DNA of 64,000 nucleotides, taken from the NCBI GenBank assembly GCA_031216915.1, contig CM062293.1:152466285-152530284 (forward strand). The letters are read 5' to 3'. Under the pieces are notes generated by a model. The model had not been told where the DNA came from, made no database searches, and saw nothing but the letters and a program-made list of their open reading frames with translations. Source of the DNA: Pictodentalium vernedei (taxonomy: Eukaryota; Mollusca; Scaphopoda; Dentaliida; Dentaliidae). A program made the position numbers and the translations under genes. Each line of letters opens with the position of its first letter. Within the stretch, counting starts at the first letter, position 1. Shown piece after piece: positions 25,555-39,395 of the stretch.

Positions 25555-25965
25555 CTCTTCTTAATATTTTGCCTATTATCCTAACACATACATTTTTTCC
25601 TTTGTTCTGGTTGCATCATCATTTATAGAACGTGTTTTCGCAAATTAGCTGATCGAAAGGCTGGGATACTCCACAATCACATTTAAACAAAAATGTTGAA
25701 AAACAACCAATTGCCGCAAAAAACAGACCATTTCTCCTCAAGCCACATTGTCTAATTAGGTGCGCTATTACCTTGCAAACGTTCGGTCAAATAACGAGAC
25801 GATAATCACTGTTTGATGATGCCTTTTGTCTGTTCAGCACCACTGTCTGCCAGATTTAATATTTCCTTGAAATGAAAGCTTGCGAATATTCTCTACTGCA
25901 CTTAATAAACAGCCCTTCTGACAAACTAAAAGTGTATGTGCAATGGCACTCTTTATTACCACCAT

Positions 25966-26256
25966 CCCGCGTTGAGTCCTTGGGCAAGGCACTCAACTCA
26001 GATTATCCACCTGGGGGCACGATGACGCTGTGTACTAAGATGTACTTCACGTCGATGGGGCGCATGTCTTCGACCAATCTAATCCTGCCTGTGCAGCAGT
26101 GAGGAGTTAAGATGTTTGGGAGCTGACATCTGCTCGTCGTTGGTCGGTGGTTCTCTCTGGGTACTCCTGCTTCCTCCATCCATAAAACTGTCACCGTCAC
26201 CATTTGACCTTGGCTGTCAAAGTGTCGTTAAACTCTAATAAATAAATAAATAATAA
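25966..26256 (+). mobile_element. 5'-truncated SINE, U6
   Basis: Target-site duplications at 25955-25965 and 26257-26267. Matches the U3 copy, including cttcgaccaa. Confidence 0.86.
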
Positions 26257-27201
26257 ATTACCACCATCGGCAATTTCTTCTATGTTATGTCATTGGTGAG
26301 GCCCTCAATTTCATCTGTCCAGGTGGGAGCAGTTTGTGCATTGTGCAAATCCGTCCAACAGGTTTATGGTACACTACCCTTCAACCACTGCTAGAGCTGC
26401 ATGAGCCGTTTCAGTAAGTTAGGAAGTAAGGTAGTAGATAGCTGCCGCAAGATGGTTCTCTCCATGCTATCCGTACTCTTTCATCCGACACAATACAAAT
26501 CAGGTTGGTAAAAGAGTCACGATACCCCAATAATAAACAAACAAATGCTTTCCATGACTACAAACTTTAAATTTTCTGTGTATTTTGAGTTAAAAGATGT
26601 TTCTTTCACAGAATGACTGGTAAGGTGTCTCTACTTACAGGTTAGGCAACTTTTGGAGCTAACCTGGGGCGGCGGACTAGTGTCAATATTCCATGTGCTA
26701 TAGTGTGTGTGTCAGTTTTTATGGATAGCATACCTTCAAAGCGTGTGTATGGAATAGTTTGTTTTGGAGGGAGCGTTGTATTTCAGTTTTACATTTTAGA
26801 TCCCTCAATCTTCTTTTCGTCTTAATTTGCCACTCGAGGGTTTATCGGGAATATTTTTCGATATGCATGTATAGAGGCGGGAGACACGGTGGGTATGGAA
26901 AGCGTTCACGTTACAACGATTAGTGTTTGACAGTTGATGTTAAGATTCCTATTCCTGGTTTCCTACCTCTTCCTCTGTTTATCTCGGCTGAACATTAATT
27001 TAATGTATCATACTGGAGGTGAATGAATATTTTAGAGGGGAGCCGTTTGATCTGATATTTAGGTTCACATCCGACTTGTTTCATCATTTACTGGGCATTA
27101 GGTACCTAAACACGCTGGTCCTGGTTTTGCTCGGCTGTCGTTTAAGATAGTTTGCATCAAACAAGCGAATGGTAACGTTCGTTCCATATTGTAGCCCTGG
27201 G

Positions 27202-27347
27202 AACGTTATGTACAGTTTAAGACGAGTCTCTCTTCAAACTACCCAGATCTATTATCGCGAAGAATTGTTAGCCGAACGTTATGTACAGTTTAAGACGAGT
27301 CTCTCTTCAAACTACCCAGATCTATTATCGCGAAGAATTGTTAGCCG
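27202..27347. repeat. 73-bp tandem duplication, U7
   Basis: Both copies identical. Confidence 0.92.
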
Positions 27348-28793
27348 ATTTGTGTGATTACTGGCCTTGGTATTGGTTAATTTTATGTGTTGATCAGTAT
27401 TAATTCTGTGTCAGTATTAATTCAGGTAGGTCACACAGCGAAATTGGGATTCGTTGGAAAGTTCAAGTCTTTCATCTAACAGCCAAAGATCAAAACTATG
27501 GACTCTTCTATTATAAGTTGCGAACTTGTATACGCCAGTGTTCCAGTTAAGAATTCAACATTTATGATAATGTGAATGAGGTGTTCACTCACCACACAGA
27601 AACTGTTAAAATGACTTCAATAATTCAGAAGATAAGATTTCACAAGAATGAAATCGTGAACTATGGAAAATTTTATGCGTGTCACTTATTGGTTTAGTCA
27701 ACTAAAAAACTTTTTTTTTCAATTGTTTGCCTATGGTTACCCTTATAAAATTTCTCAAAAAACTTCAAATTTTTTTTGGCCCATTTTATGATGCAAAAAT
27801 GTTCTACATATAAAAATACCATTGTTTTCACATTTTCTGCTGCTGAAATCGCTTGTTCTGACTGAATAAATCAACTTGAAGTACAGAATGGGTATCACTG
27901 TAGGCCTAAATTCAACGTTTCCGGCAATGACAGCCATAGGTTCACGCACAGTGTCACTTTCCATACATTATAAAATCGGGACTCGGAGTTTCACTCGTTA
28001 GAAATATGAAACACGAGTCAAACAAAATTCACCTATATTCTTTCAGAACAGACTGAATGAATAATCTTCAATTCATTTTTAGTGTTCCATCTATTCAAAA
28101 TATAGCTGTCACAGCCGACAGAAAATAATTTGTCAATTCCAATCGTTTGTTTTTCAGTACTTCTATAGGAAAGCAACTTCTGCGATTTGGAAGACTGCAG
28201 TATTTTCGATTATACCTCCATAGCAACTTCTGATCAGAAAGGCGGGGGTAAGTGAGTCTGAAAACTAATGATGCCTTCCAGAAGCTAATTTTGATTATTC
28301 CCTTTTCAAAATGGAAAGGCCTTCATTATATACGACTGAGCAAACCCCGAATAGAAATGACGCTTGAATATCAGTCAATACAGGCATCGAAGAAACTGAT
28401 TTTAAGCCACTTGAAAGGTGTTTTCCTACACGGGAGGCCAGGCTTGGTGGGATAATTTTGCTGCCGAGAGATATTCCTACAAACACAATGACGTGTATGT
28501 AGATAACGGTGTGCGAGGTGATAAGGGTGGATTTGCTTCGGATACCCCCAAGCATAGTCCCATAATTGTGCAATGCTATGGAATGAGCTTTTACTAGAAT
28601 TTTCAAGCTAAGTTTGTCAGTGGTCATTTAGAGTAAAAAGAGTACGTTTTGAACAAATTCAATTTTTAAATTCTTTGAGTTATTTGGGGCGTAGATTTTC
28701 GATGTGTGCTTATACCCAAATCACAGACTATAATGATTTGTACTTTTCAGTGGAGGGCTCGGCTGAACTATGTTTAGTCCTGCCAATACTTCA

Positions 28794-28845
28794 CCCCCCC
28801 CCCCCCCACCACACACACACACATACGAACACATACGCACATATA
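28794..28845. repeat. Poly-C/CA microsatellite, U7
   Basis: 14 C, then an extra acc, then the A-unit form with cgaacacata. Confidence 0.92.
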
Positions 28846-29854
28846 AGCTATAGACTAGGGAGTGCATTTACGCAACAGCTGACGCGTTTATGTTTTATAA
28901 TAGTACACATGAGCGTATTCTTGTATGGGCCCTGGGAACTACAGAAGTGATGTTAATTGGGGTGGACACGTTGTGCGTTACTGCTTTAATATGACCCAGG
29001 GCCCAAACAAAGCCTTACGTGTTTCTTCTCTGAAGAGGCATCATAATTGTAAACAATTAGCTAAACTTCATTTTGTTATGTTTAATAGCCATTATTTAGG
29101 CGTGAATACTGGGTGGGTGTGACCTAAAATGCCAGTAAACAATTAGGTGGTGGCTAAATTCTGAGTCTTTGGAACTCTGAAATTGGTTTTTCCAAATAGG
29201 TGTTGTCCCTTCATCAGGGGGCCCTCGCATCTTCAGAATTGTCAATCTAAACGATATACGGGCGATTCTGTACTCCAGAAACATGCGTAACGCGACTGAG
29301 AATGGATTGGATGTATGGACAAAAATATGGACAGGGGTAAAAAATAAGTACCAATTCGGTAAAATTTCACAAATTTTCGAAAATGCGCTTTTTTATTAAC
29401 ACGATTTTCTGTGGGTCAAAAGGATCTTTCTCTTTAGTGAGATGCTCTGGATTTTGACCCAGAACATCGGCACTTTCTATTCACTCCTTTTTGGGATATT
29501 TGTGCTCAAATTTTGACCCCGGGTGATGATATTTTGTACCAAAATAAGTGCTAACATCAGTCAGTTGTTACTATTTATAGTACCTCAGCATGTTAAGACT
29601 CCATTCTGGACACCTGAACAGATCCCCCGCCAAAAAATCGTCTGCTCAGTCATTACGCTGGTTTATAGTGTAACATATCACAGCTGCTTTGTTTCTGTTG
29701 ATTCTTTGTTATTCAAAACTAACGTATTGTTCCATATACCCCCATCGCCCTCATGTACTCGAAAATGTACATTATTATCTCCTCTAGAAACAGAATGATG
29801 GAGGTCTAACAGTTTAAAGTTTTCCAGTTATATACTGCCACAAGAAATTGATTC

Positions 29855-29935
29855 GGGCTATAGCTCAGTAAATTCAGGCGTTCGCTTTGTTGTATGAAAA
29901 GTGCGTGGTCGATGCGATGTGAGTTCAAAACCCAT
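29855..29935 (+). repeat. tRNA-like segment, U7
   Basis: A box tagctcagtaaa, as in U1 and U4. Confidence 0.5.
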
Positions 29936-30346
29936 CTCTTCTTAATATTTTGCCCATTATCCTAACACATACATTTTTTCCTTTGTTCTGGTTGCATCGT
30001 CATTTATAGAACGTGTTTTCGCAAATTAGCTGATCGAAAGGCTGGGATACTCCACAATCACATTTAAACAAAAATGTTGAAAAACAACCAATTGCCGCAA
30101 AAAACAGACCATTTCTCCTCAAGCCACATTGTCTAATTAGGTGCGCTATTACCTTGCAAACGTTCGGTCAAATGACGAGACGATAATCACTGTTTGATGA
30201 TGCCTTTTGTCTGTTCAGCACCACTGTCTGCCAGATTTAATATTTCCTTGAAATGAAAGTTTGCGAATATTCTCTACTGCACTTAATAAACAGCCCTTCT
30301 GACAAACTAAAAGTGTATGTGCAATGGCACTCTTTATTACCACCAT

Positions 30347-30637
30347 CCCGCGTTGAGCCCTTGGGCAAGGCACTCAACTCAGATTATCCACCTGGGGGCA
30401 CGATGACGCTGTGTACTAAGATGTACTTCACGTCGATGGGGCGCATGTCTTCAACCAATCTAATCCTGCCTGTGCAGCAGTGAGGAGTTAAGATGTTTGG
30501 GAGCTGACATCTGCTCGTCGTTGGTCGGTGGTTCTCTCTGGGTACTCCTGCTTCCTCCATCCATAAAACTGTCACCGTCACCATTTGACCTTGGCTGTCA
30601 AAGTGTCGTTAAACTCTAATAAATAAATAAATAATAA
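30347..30637 (+). mobile_element. 5'-truncated SINE, U7
   Basis: Target-site duplications at 30336-30346 and 30638-30648. A-type gagcccttgg, as in U1 and U4. Confidence 0.86.
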
Positions 30638-31582
30638 ATTACCACCATCCGCAATTTCTTCTATGTTATGTCATTGGTGAGGCCCTCAATTTCATCTGTC
30701 CAGGTGGGAGCAGTTTGTGCATTGTGCAAATCCGTCCAACAGGTTTATGGTACACTACCCTTCAACCACTGCTAGAGCTGCTTGAGCCGTTTCAGTAAGT
30801 TAGGAAGTAAGGTAGTAGATAGCTGCCGCAGGATGGTTCTCTCCATGCTATCCGTACTCTTTCATCCGACACAATACAAATCAGGTTGGTAAAAGAGTCA
30901 CGATACCCCAATAATAAACAAACAAATGCTTTCCATGACTACAAACTTTAAATTTTCTGTGTATTTTGAGTTAAAAGATGTTTCTTTCACAGAATGACTG
31001 GTAAGGTGTCTCTACTTACAAGTTAGGCAACTTTTGGAGCTAACCTGGGGCGGCGGACTAGTGTCAATATTCCATGTGCTATAGTGTGTGTGTCAGTATT
31101 TATGGATAGCATACCTTCAAAGCGTGTGTATGGAATAGTTTGTTTTGGAGGGAGCGTTGTATTTCAGTTTTACATTTTAGATCCCTCAATCTTCTTTTCG
31201 TCTTAATTTGCCACTCGAGGGTTTATCTGGAATATTTTTCGATATGCATGTATAGAGGCGGGAGTCACGGTGGGTATGGAAAGCGTTCACGTTACAACGA
31301 TTAGTGTTTGACAGTTGATGTTAAGATTCCTACTCCTGGTTTCCTACCTCTTCCTCTGTTTATCTCGGCTGAACATTAATTTAATGTATCATACTGGAGG
31401 TGAATGAATATTTTAGAGGGGAGCCGTTTGATCTGATATTTAGGTTCACATCCGACTTGTTTCATCATTTACTGGGCATTAGGTACCTAAACACGCTGGT
31501 CCTGGTTTTGCTCGGCTGTCGTTTAAGATAGTTTGCATCAAACAAGCGAATGGTAACGTTCGTTCCATATTGTAGCCCTGGG

Positions 31583-31728
31583 AACGTTATGTACAGTTTA
31601 AGACGAGTCTCTCTTCAAACTACCCAGATCTATTATCGCGAAGAATTGTTAGCCGAACGTTATATACAGTTTAAGACGAGTCTCTCTTCAAACTACCCAG
31701 ATCTATTATCGCGAAGAATTGTTAGCCG
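31583..31728. repeat. 73-bp tandem duplication, U8
   Basis: The second copy has only the B-unit change ttatatacag. Confidence 0.92.
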
Positions 31729-33174
31729 ATTTGTGTGATTACTGGTCTTGGTATTGGGTAATTTTATGTGTTGATCAGTATTAATTCTGTGTCAGTATTA
31801 ATTCAGGTAGGTCACACAGCGAAATTGGGATTCGTTGGAAAGTTCAAGTCTTTCGTCTAACAGCCAAAGATCAAAACTATGGACTCTTCTATTATAAGTT
31901 GCGAAGTTGTATACGCCAGTGTTCCAGTTAAGAATTCAACATTTATGATAATGTGAATGAGGTGTTCACTCACCACACAGAAACTGTTAAAATGACTTCA
32001 ATAATTCAGAAGATAAGATTTCACAAGAATAAAATCGTGAACTATGGAAAATTTTATGCGTGTCACTTATTGGTTTAGTCAACTAAAAAACTTTTTTTTT
32101 CAATTGTTTGCCTATGGTTACCCTTATAAAATTTCTCAAAAAACTTCAAATTTTTTTTGGCCCATTTTATGATGCAAAAATGTTCTACATATAAAAATAC
32201 CATTGTTTTCACATTTTCTGCTACTGAAATCGCTTGTTCTGACTGAATAAATCAACTTGAAGTACAGAATGGGTATCACTGTAGGCCTAAATTCAACTTT
32301 TCCGGCAATGACAGCCACAGGTTCACGCACAGTGTCACTTTCCATACATTATAAACTCGGGACTCGGAGTTTCACTCGTTAGAAATATGAAACACGAGTC
32401 AAACAAAATTCACCTATATTCTTTCAGAACAGACTGAATGAATAATCTTCAATTCATTTTTAGTGTTCCATCTATTCAAAATATAGCTGTCACAGCCGAC
32501 AGAAAATAATTTGTCAATTCCAATCGTTTGTTTTTCAGTACTTCTATAGGAAAGCAACTTCTGCGATTTGGAAGACTGCAGTATTTTCGATTATACCTCC
32601 ATAGCAACTTCTGATCAGAAAGGCGGGGGTAAGTGAGTCTGAAAACTAATGATGCCTTCCAGAAGCTAATTTTGATTATTCCCTTTTCAAAATGGAAAGG
32701 CCTTCATTATATACGACTGAGCAAACCCCGAATAGAAATGACGCTTGAATATCAGTCAATACAGGCATCGAAGAAACTGATTTTAAGCCACTTGAAAGGT
32801 GTTTTCCTACACGGGAGGCCAGGCTTGATGGGGTAATTTTGCTGCCGAGAGATATTCCTACAAACACAATGACGTGTATGTAGATAACGGTGTGCGAGGT
32901 GATAAGGGTGGATTTGCTTCGGATACCCCCAAGCATAGTCCCATAATTGTGCAATGCTATGGGATGAGCTTTTACTAAAATTTTCCAGCTAAGTTTGTCA
33001 GTGGTCATTTAGAGTAAAAAGAGTACGTTTTGAACAAATTCAATTTTTAAATTCTTTGAGTTATTTGGGGCGCAGATTTTCGATGTGTGTTTATACCCAA
33101 ATCACAGACTATCATGATTTGTACTTTTCAGTGGAGGGCTCGGCTGAACTATGTTTAGTCCTGCCAATACTTCA

Positions 33175-33230
33175 CCCCCCCCCCCCCCCACACACACACA
33201 CACACACATACGCACACATACGCACATATA
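33175..33230. repeat. Poly-C/CA microsatellite, U8
   Basis: 15 C without the cca lead of the other B units, and the longest CA tract in the trimer domain. Confidence 0.92.
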
Positions 33231-34240
33231 AGCTATAGACTAGGGAGTGCATTTACGCAACAGCTGACGCGTTTATGTTTTATAATAGTACACATGAGCG
33301 TATTCTTGTATGGGCCCTGGGAACTACAGAAGTGATGTTAATTGGGGTGGACACGTTGTGCGTTACTGCTTTAATATGACCCAGGGCCCAAACAAAACCT
33401 TGCGTGTTTCTTCTCTGAAGAGGCATCATAATTGTAAACAATTAGCTAACCTTCATTTTGTTATGTTTAATAGCCATTATTTAGGCGTGAATACTGGGTG
33501 GGTGTGACCTAAAATGCCAGTAAACAATTAGGTGGTGGCTAAATTCTGAGTCTTTGGAACTCTGAAATTGGTTTTTCCAAATAGGTGTTGTCCCTTCATC
33601 AGGGGGCCCTCGCATCTTCAGAATTGTCAATCTAAACGATATACGGGCGATTCTGTACTCCAGAAACATACGTAAAGCGACTGAGAATGGATTGGATGTA
33701 TGGACAAAAATATGGACAGGGGTAAAAAATAAGTGCCAATTCGGTAAAATTTCACAAATTTTCGAAAATGCGCTTTTTTATTAACACGATTTTCTGTGGG
33801 TCAAAAGGATCTTTCTCTTTAGTGAGATGCTCTGGATTTTCACCCAGAACATCGGCACTTTCTATTCACTCCTTTTTGGGATATTTGTGCTCAAATTTTG
33901 ACCCCGGGTGATGATATTTTGTACCAAAATAAGTGCCAACATCAGTCAGTTGTTACTATTCATAGTACCTCAGCATGTTAAGACTCCATTCTGGACACCT
34001 GAACAGATCCCCCGCCAAAAAATCGTCTGCTCAGTCATTACGCTGGTTTATAGTGTAACATATCACAGCTGCTTTGTTTCTGTTGATTCTTTGTTATTCA
34101 AAACTAACGTATTGTTCCATATACCCCCCATCTCCCTCATGTACTCGAAAATGTACATTATTATCTCCTCCAGAAACAGAATGATGGAGGTCTAACAGTT
34201 TAAAGTTTTCCAGTTATATACTGCCACAAGAAATTGATTC

Positions 34241-34321
34241 GGGCTATAGCTCAGTAAGTTCAGGCGTTCGCTTTGTTGTATGAAAAGTGCGTGGTCGATG
34301 CGATGTGAGTTCAAAACCCAT
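34241..34321 (+). repeat. tRNA-like segment, U8
   Basis: A box tagctcagtaag and B box agttcaaaacc. Confidence 0.5.
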
Positions 34322-34732
34322 CTCTTCTTAATATTTTGCCCATTATCCTAACACATACATTTGTTCCTTTGTTCTGGTTGCATCGTCATTTATAGAACGT
34401 GTTTTCGCAAATTAGCTGATTGAAAGGCTGGGATACTCCACAATCACATTTAAACAAAAATGTTAAAAAACAACCAATTGCCGCAAAAAACAGACCATTT
34501 CTCCTCAAGCCACATTGTCTAATTAGGTGCGCTGTTACCTTGCAAACGTTCGGTCAAATAACGAGACGATAATCACTGTTTGATGATGCCTTTTGTCTGT
34601 TCAGCACCACTGTCTGCCAGATTTAATATTTCCTTGAAATGAAAGTTTGCGAATATTCTCTACTGCACTTAATAAACAGCCCTTCTGACAAACTAAAAGT
34701 GTATGTGCAATGGCACTCTTTATTACCACCAT

Positions 34733-35023
34733 CCCGCGTTGAGTCCTTGGGCAAGGCACTCGACTCAGATTATCCACCTGGGGGCACGATGACGCTGTGT
34801 ACTAAGATGTACTTCACGTCGATGGGGCGCATGTCTTCGACCAATCTAATCCTGCCTGTGCAGCAGTGAGGAGTTAGGATGTTTGGGAGCTGACATCTGC
34901 TCGTCGTTGGTCGGTGGTTCTCTCTGGGTACTCCTGCTTCCTCCATCCATAAAACTGTCACCGTCACCATTTGACCTTGGCTGTCAAAGTGTCGTTAAAC
35001 TCTAATAAATAAATAAATAATAA
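34733..35023 (+). mobile_element. 5'-truncated SINE, U8
   Basis: Target-site duplications at 34722-34732 and 35024-35034. The tail is uninterrupted, unlike U2 and U5, and it has the C-like cttcgaccaa. Confidence 0.86.
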
Positions 35024-35968
35024 ATTACCACCATCGGCAATTTCTTCTATGTTATGTCATTGGTCAGGCCCTCAATTTCATCTGTCCAGGTGGGAGCAGT
35101 TTGTGCATTGTGCAAATCCGTCCAACAGGTTTATGGTACACTACCCTTCAACCACTGCTAGAGCTGCATGAGCCGTTTCAGTAAGTTAGGAAGTAAGGTA
35201 GTAGATAGCTGCCGCAGGATGGTTCTCTCCCTGCTATCCGTACTCTTTCATCCGACACAATACAAATCAGGTTGGTAAAAGAGTCACGATACCCCAATAA
35301 TAAACAAACAAATGCTTTCCATGACTACAAACTTTAAATTTTCTGTGTATTTTGAGTTAAAAGATGTTTCTTTCACAGAATGACTGGTAAGGTGTCTCTA
35401 CTTACAAGTTAGGCAACTTTTGGAGCTAACCTGGGGCGGCGGACTAGTGTCAATATTCCATGTGCTATAGTGTGTGTGTCAGTTTTTATGGATAGCATAC
35501 CTTCAAAGCGTGTGTATGGAATAGTTTGTTTTGGAGGGAGCGTTGTATTTCAGTTTTACATTTTAGATCCCTCAATCTTCTTTTCGTCTTAATTTGCCAC
35601 TCGAGGGTTTATCTGGAATATTTTTCGATATGCATGTATAGAGGCGGGAGTCACGGTGGGTATGGAAAGCGTTCACGTTACAACGATTAGTGTTTGACAG
35701 TTGATGTTAAGATTCCTACTCCTGGTTTCCTACCTCTTCCTCTGTTTATCTCGGCTGAACATTTATTTAATGTATCATACTGGAGGTGAATGAATATTTT
35801 AGAGGGGAGCCGTTTGATCTGATATTTAGGTTCACATCCGACTTGTTTCATCATTTACTGGGCATTAGGTACCTAAACACGCTGGTCCTGGTTTTGCTCG
35901 GCTGTCGTTTAAGATAGTTTGCATCAAACAAGCGAATGGTAACGTTCGTTCCATATTGTAGCCCTGGG

Positions 35969-36114
35969 AACGTTATGTACAGTTTAAGACGAGTCTCTCT
36001 TCAAACTACCCAGATCTATTATCGCGAAGAATTGTTAGCCGAACGTTATGTACAGTTTAAGACGAGTCTCTCTTCAAACTACCCAGATCTATTATCGCGA
36101 AGAATTGTTAGCCG
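35969..36114. repeat. 73-bp tandem duplication, U9
   Basis: Both copies identical. Confidence 0.92.
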
Positions 36115-37563
36115 ATTTGTGTGATTACTGGCCTTGGTATTGGGTAATTTTATGTGTTGATCAGTATTAATTCTGTGTCAGTATTAATTCAGGTAGGTCA
36201 CACAGCGAAATTGGGATTCGTTGGAAAGTTCAAGTCTTTCATCAAACAGCCAAAGATCAAAACTATGGACTCTTCTATTATAAGTTGCGAAGTTGTATAC
36301 GCCAGTGTTCCAGTTAAGAATTCAACATTTATGATAATGTGAATGAGGTGTTCACTCACCACACAGAAACTGTTAAAATGACTTCAATAATTCAGAAGAT
36401 AAGATTTCACAAGAATAAAATCGTGAACTATGGAAAATTTTATGCGTGTCACTTATTGGTTTAGTCAACTAAAAAACTTTTTTTTTCAATTGTTTGCCTA
36501 TGGTTACCCTTATAAAATTTCTCAAAAAACTTCAAATTTTTTTTGGCCCATTTTATGATGCAAAAATGTTCTACATATAAAAATACCATTGTTTTCACAT
36601 TTTCTGCTGCTGAAATCGCTTGTTCTGACTGAATAAATCAACTTGAAGTACAGAATGGGTATCACTGTAGGCCTAAATTCAACTTTTCCGACAATGACAG
36701 CCACAGGTTCACGCACAGTGTCACTTTCCATACATTATAAAATCGGGACTCGGAGTTTCACTCGTTAGAAATATGAAACACGAGTCAAACAAAATTCACC
36801 TATATTCTTTCAGAACAGACTAAATGAATAATCTTCAATTCATTTTTAGTGTTCCATCTATTCAAAATATAGCTGTCACAGCCGACAGAAAATAATTTGT
36901 CAATTCCAATCGTTTGTTTTTCAGTACTTCTATAGGAAAGCAACTTCTGCGATTTGGAAGACTGCAGTATTTTCGATTATACCTCCATAGCAACTTCTGA
37001 TCAGAAAGGCGGAGGTAAGTGAGTCTGAAAACTAATGATGCCTTCCAGAAGCTAATTTTGATTATTCCCTTTTGAAAATGGAAAGGCCTTCCTTATATAC
37101 GACTGAGCAAACCCCGAATAGAAATGACGCTTGAATATCAGTCAATACAGGCATCGAAGAAACTGATTTTAAGCCACTTGAAAGGTGTTTTCCTACACGG
37201 GAGGCCAGGCTTGGTGGGGTAATTTTGCTGCCGAGAGATATTCCTACAAACACAATGACGTGTATGTAGATAACGGTGTGCGAGGTGATAAGGGTGGATT
37301 TGCTTCGGATACCCCCAAGCATAGTCCCATAATTGTGCAATGCTATGGGATGAGCTTTTACTAAAATTTTCCAGCTAAGTTTGTCAGTGGTCATTTAGAG
37401 TAAAAAGAGTACGTTTTGAACAAATTCAATTTTTAAATTCTTTGAGTTATTTGGGGCGCAGATTTTCAATGTGTGTTTATACCCAAATCACAGACTATAA
37501 TGATTTGTACTTTTCAGTGGAGGGCTCGGCTGAACTATGTTTAGTCCTGCTAATACTTCACCA

Positions 37564-37601
37564 CCCCCCCCCCCCCACACACACACACATACGCACATAT
37601 A
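37564..37601. repeat. Poly-C/CA microsatellite, U9
   Basis: 13 C preceded by cca; short C-unit tract. Confidence 0.92.
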
Positions 37602-38612
37602 AGCTATAGACTAGGGAGTGCATTTACGCAACAGCTGACGCGTTTATGTTTTATAATAGTACACATGAGCGTATTCTTGTATGGGCCCTGGGAACTACAG
37701 AAGTGATGTTAATTGGGGTGGACACGTTGTGCGTTACTGCTTTAATATGACCCAGGGCCCAAACAAAGCCTTGCGTGTTTCTTCTCTGAAGAGGCATCAT
37801 AATTGTAAACAATAAGCTAAACTTCATTTTGTTATGTTTAATAGCCATTATTTAGGCGTGAATACTGTGTGGGTGTGACCTAAAATGCCAGTAAACAATT
37901 AGGTGGTGGCTAAATTCTGAGTCTTTGGAACTCTGAAATTGTTTTTTTCCTAATAGCTGTTGTCCCTTCATCAGGGGGCCCTCGCATCTTCAGAATTGTC
38001 AATCTAAACGATATACGTGCGATTCTGTACTCCAGAAACATACGTAACGCGACTGAGAATAGACTGGATGTATGGACAAAAATATGGACAGGGGTAAAAA
38101 ATAAGTGCCAATTCGGTAAAATTTCACAAATTTTCGAAAATGCGCTTTTTTATTAACACGATTTTCTGTGGGTCAAAAGGATCTTTCTCTTTAGTGAGAT
38201 GCTCTGGATTTTCACCCAGAACATCGGCACTTTCTATTCACTCCTTTTTGGGATATTTGTGCTCAAATTTTGACCCCGGGTGATGATATTTTGTACCAAA
38301 ATAAGTGCCAACATCAGTCAGTTGTTACTATTTATAGTACCTCAGCATGTTAAGACTCCATTCTGGACACCTGAACAGATCCCCCGCCAAAAAATCGTCT
38401 GCTCAGTCATTACGCTGGTTTATAGTGTAACATATCACAGCTGCTTTGTTTCTGTTGATTCTTTGTTATTCAAAACTAACGTATTGTTCCATATACCCCC
38501 CATCTCCCTCATGTACTCGAAAATGTACATTATTATCTCCTCTAGAAACAGAATGATGGAGGTCTAACAGTTTAAAGTTTTCCAGTTATATACTGCCACA
38601 AGAAATTGATTC

Positions 38613-38693
38613 GGGCTATAGCTCAGTAAGTTCAGGCGTTCGCTTTGTTGTATGAAAAGTGCGTGGTCGATGCGATGTGAGTTCAAAACCCAT
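38613..38693 (+). repeat. tRNA-like segment, U9
   Basis: A box tagctcagtaag. It lacks the first-base change of the other C units, which is part of the evidence for a non-C patch here. Confidence 0.5.
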
Positions 38694-39104
38694 CTCTTCT
38701 TAATATTTTGCCCATTATCCTAACACATACATTTTTTCCTTTGTTCTGGTTGCATCGTCATTTATAGAACGTGTTTTCGCAAATTAGCTGATCGAAAGGC
38801 TGGGATACTCCACAATCACATTTAAACAAAAATGTTGAAAAACAACCAATTGCCGCAAAAAACAGACCATTTCTCCTCAAGCCACATTGTCTAATTAGGT
38901 GCGCTATTACCTTGCAAACGTTCGGTCAAATAACGAGACGATAATCACTGTTTGATGATGCCTTTTGTCTGTTCAGCACCACTGTCTGCCAGATTTAATA
39001 TTTCCTTGAAATGAAAGCTTGCGAATATTCTCTACTGCACTTAATAAACAGCCCTTCTGACAAACTAAAAGTGTATGTGCAATGGCACTCTTTATTACCA
39101 CCAT

Positions 39105-39395
39105 CCCGCGTTGAGTCCTTGGGCAAGGCACTCAACTCAGATTATCCACCTGGGGGCACGATGACGCTGTGTACTAAGATGTACTTCACGTCGATGGGGC
39201 GCATGTCTTCAACCAATCTAATCCTGCCTGTGCAGCAGTGAGGAGTTAAGATGTTTGGGAGCTGACATCTGCTCGTCGTTGGTCGGTGGTTCTCTCTGGG
39301 TACTCCTGCTTCCTCCATCCATAAAACTGTCACCGTCACCATTTGACCTTGGCTGTCAAAGTGTCGTTAAACTCTAATAAATAAACAAATAATAA
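39105..39395 (+). mobile_element. 5'-truncated SINE, U9
   Basis: Target-site duplications at 39094-39104 and 39396-39406. The tail has one change (aaataaacaa). Confidence 0.86.

Larger units (their letters stand above)
13138..26271. repeat. Higher-order trimer 2 (U4-U5-U6)
   Basis: Second A-B-C trimer. Its A unit is almost the same as U7, its B unit as U2 and its C unit as U3. It therefore links the first trimer (through B and C) with the third (through A). Confidence 0.88.
21900..26271. repeat. Monomer U6 (type C), 4372 bp
   Basis: Type C, the same length as U3 and almost the same sequence, including catccaacac and attcaaagta. Private changes include gcgtgtatat and tgtattgatc. No gene is visible. 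Confidence 0.92.
26272..30652. repeat. Monomer U7 (type A), 4381 bp
   Basis: Type A, nearly identical to U4. Private changes include ctattcctgg, tttcaagcta and catcgccctc, and the C-run is followed by an extra acc before the dinucleotide tract. No gene is visible. Confidence 0.92.
30653..35038. repeat. Monomer U8 (type B), 4386 bp
   Basis: Type B by gtatttatgg, ttatatacag, cttgatgggg and gttaggatgt. It lacks the B-type changes cctaacatgc and ctttttcatt and carries attcatagta, which is intermediate between B and C. No gene is visible. Confidence 0.9.

Noticed and set aside
36154-36342. 62-codon frame found open only in U9
   Set aside because: A single private substitution (ttcatcaaac) removes a stop present in all other units.
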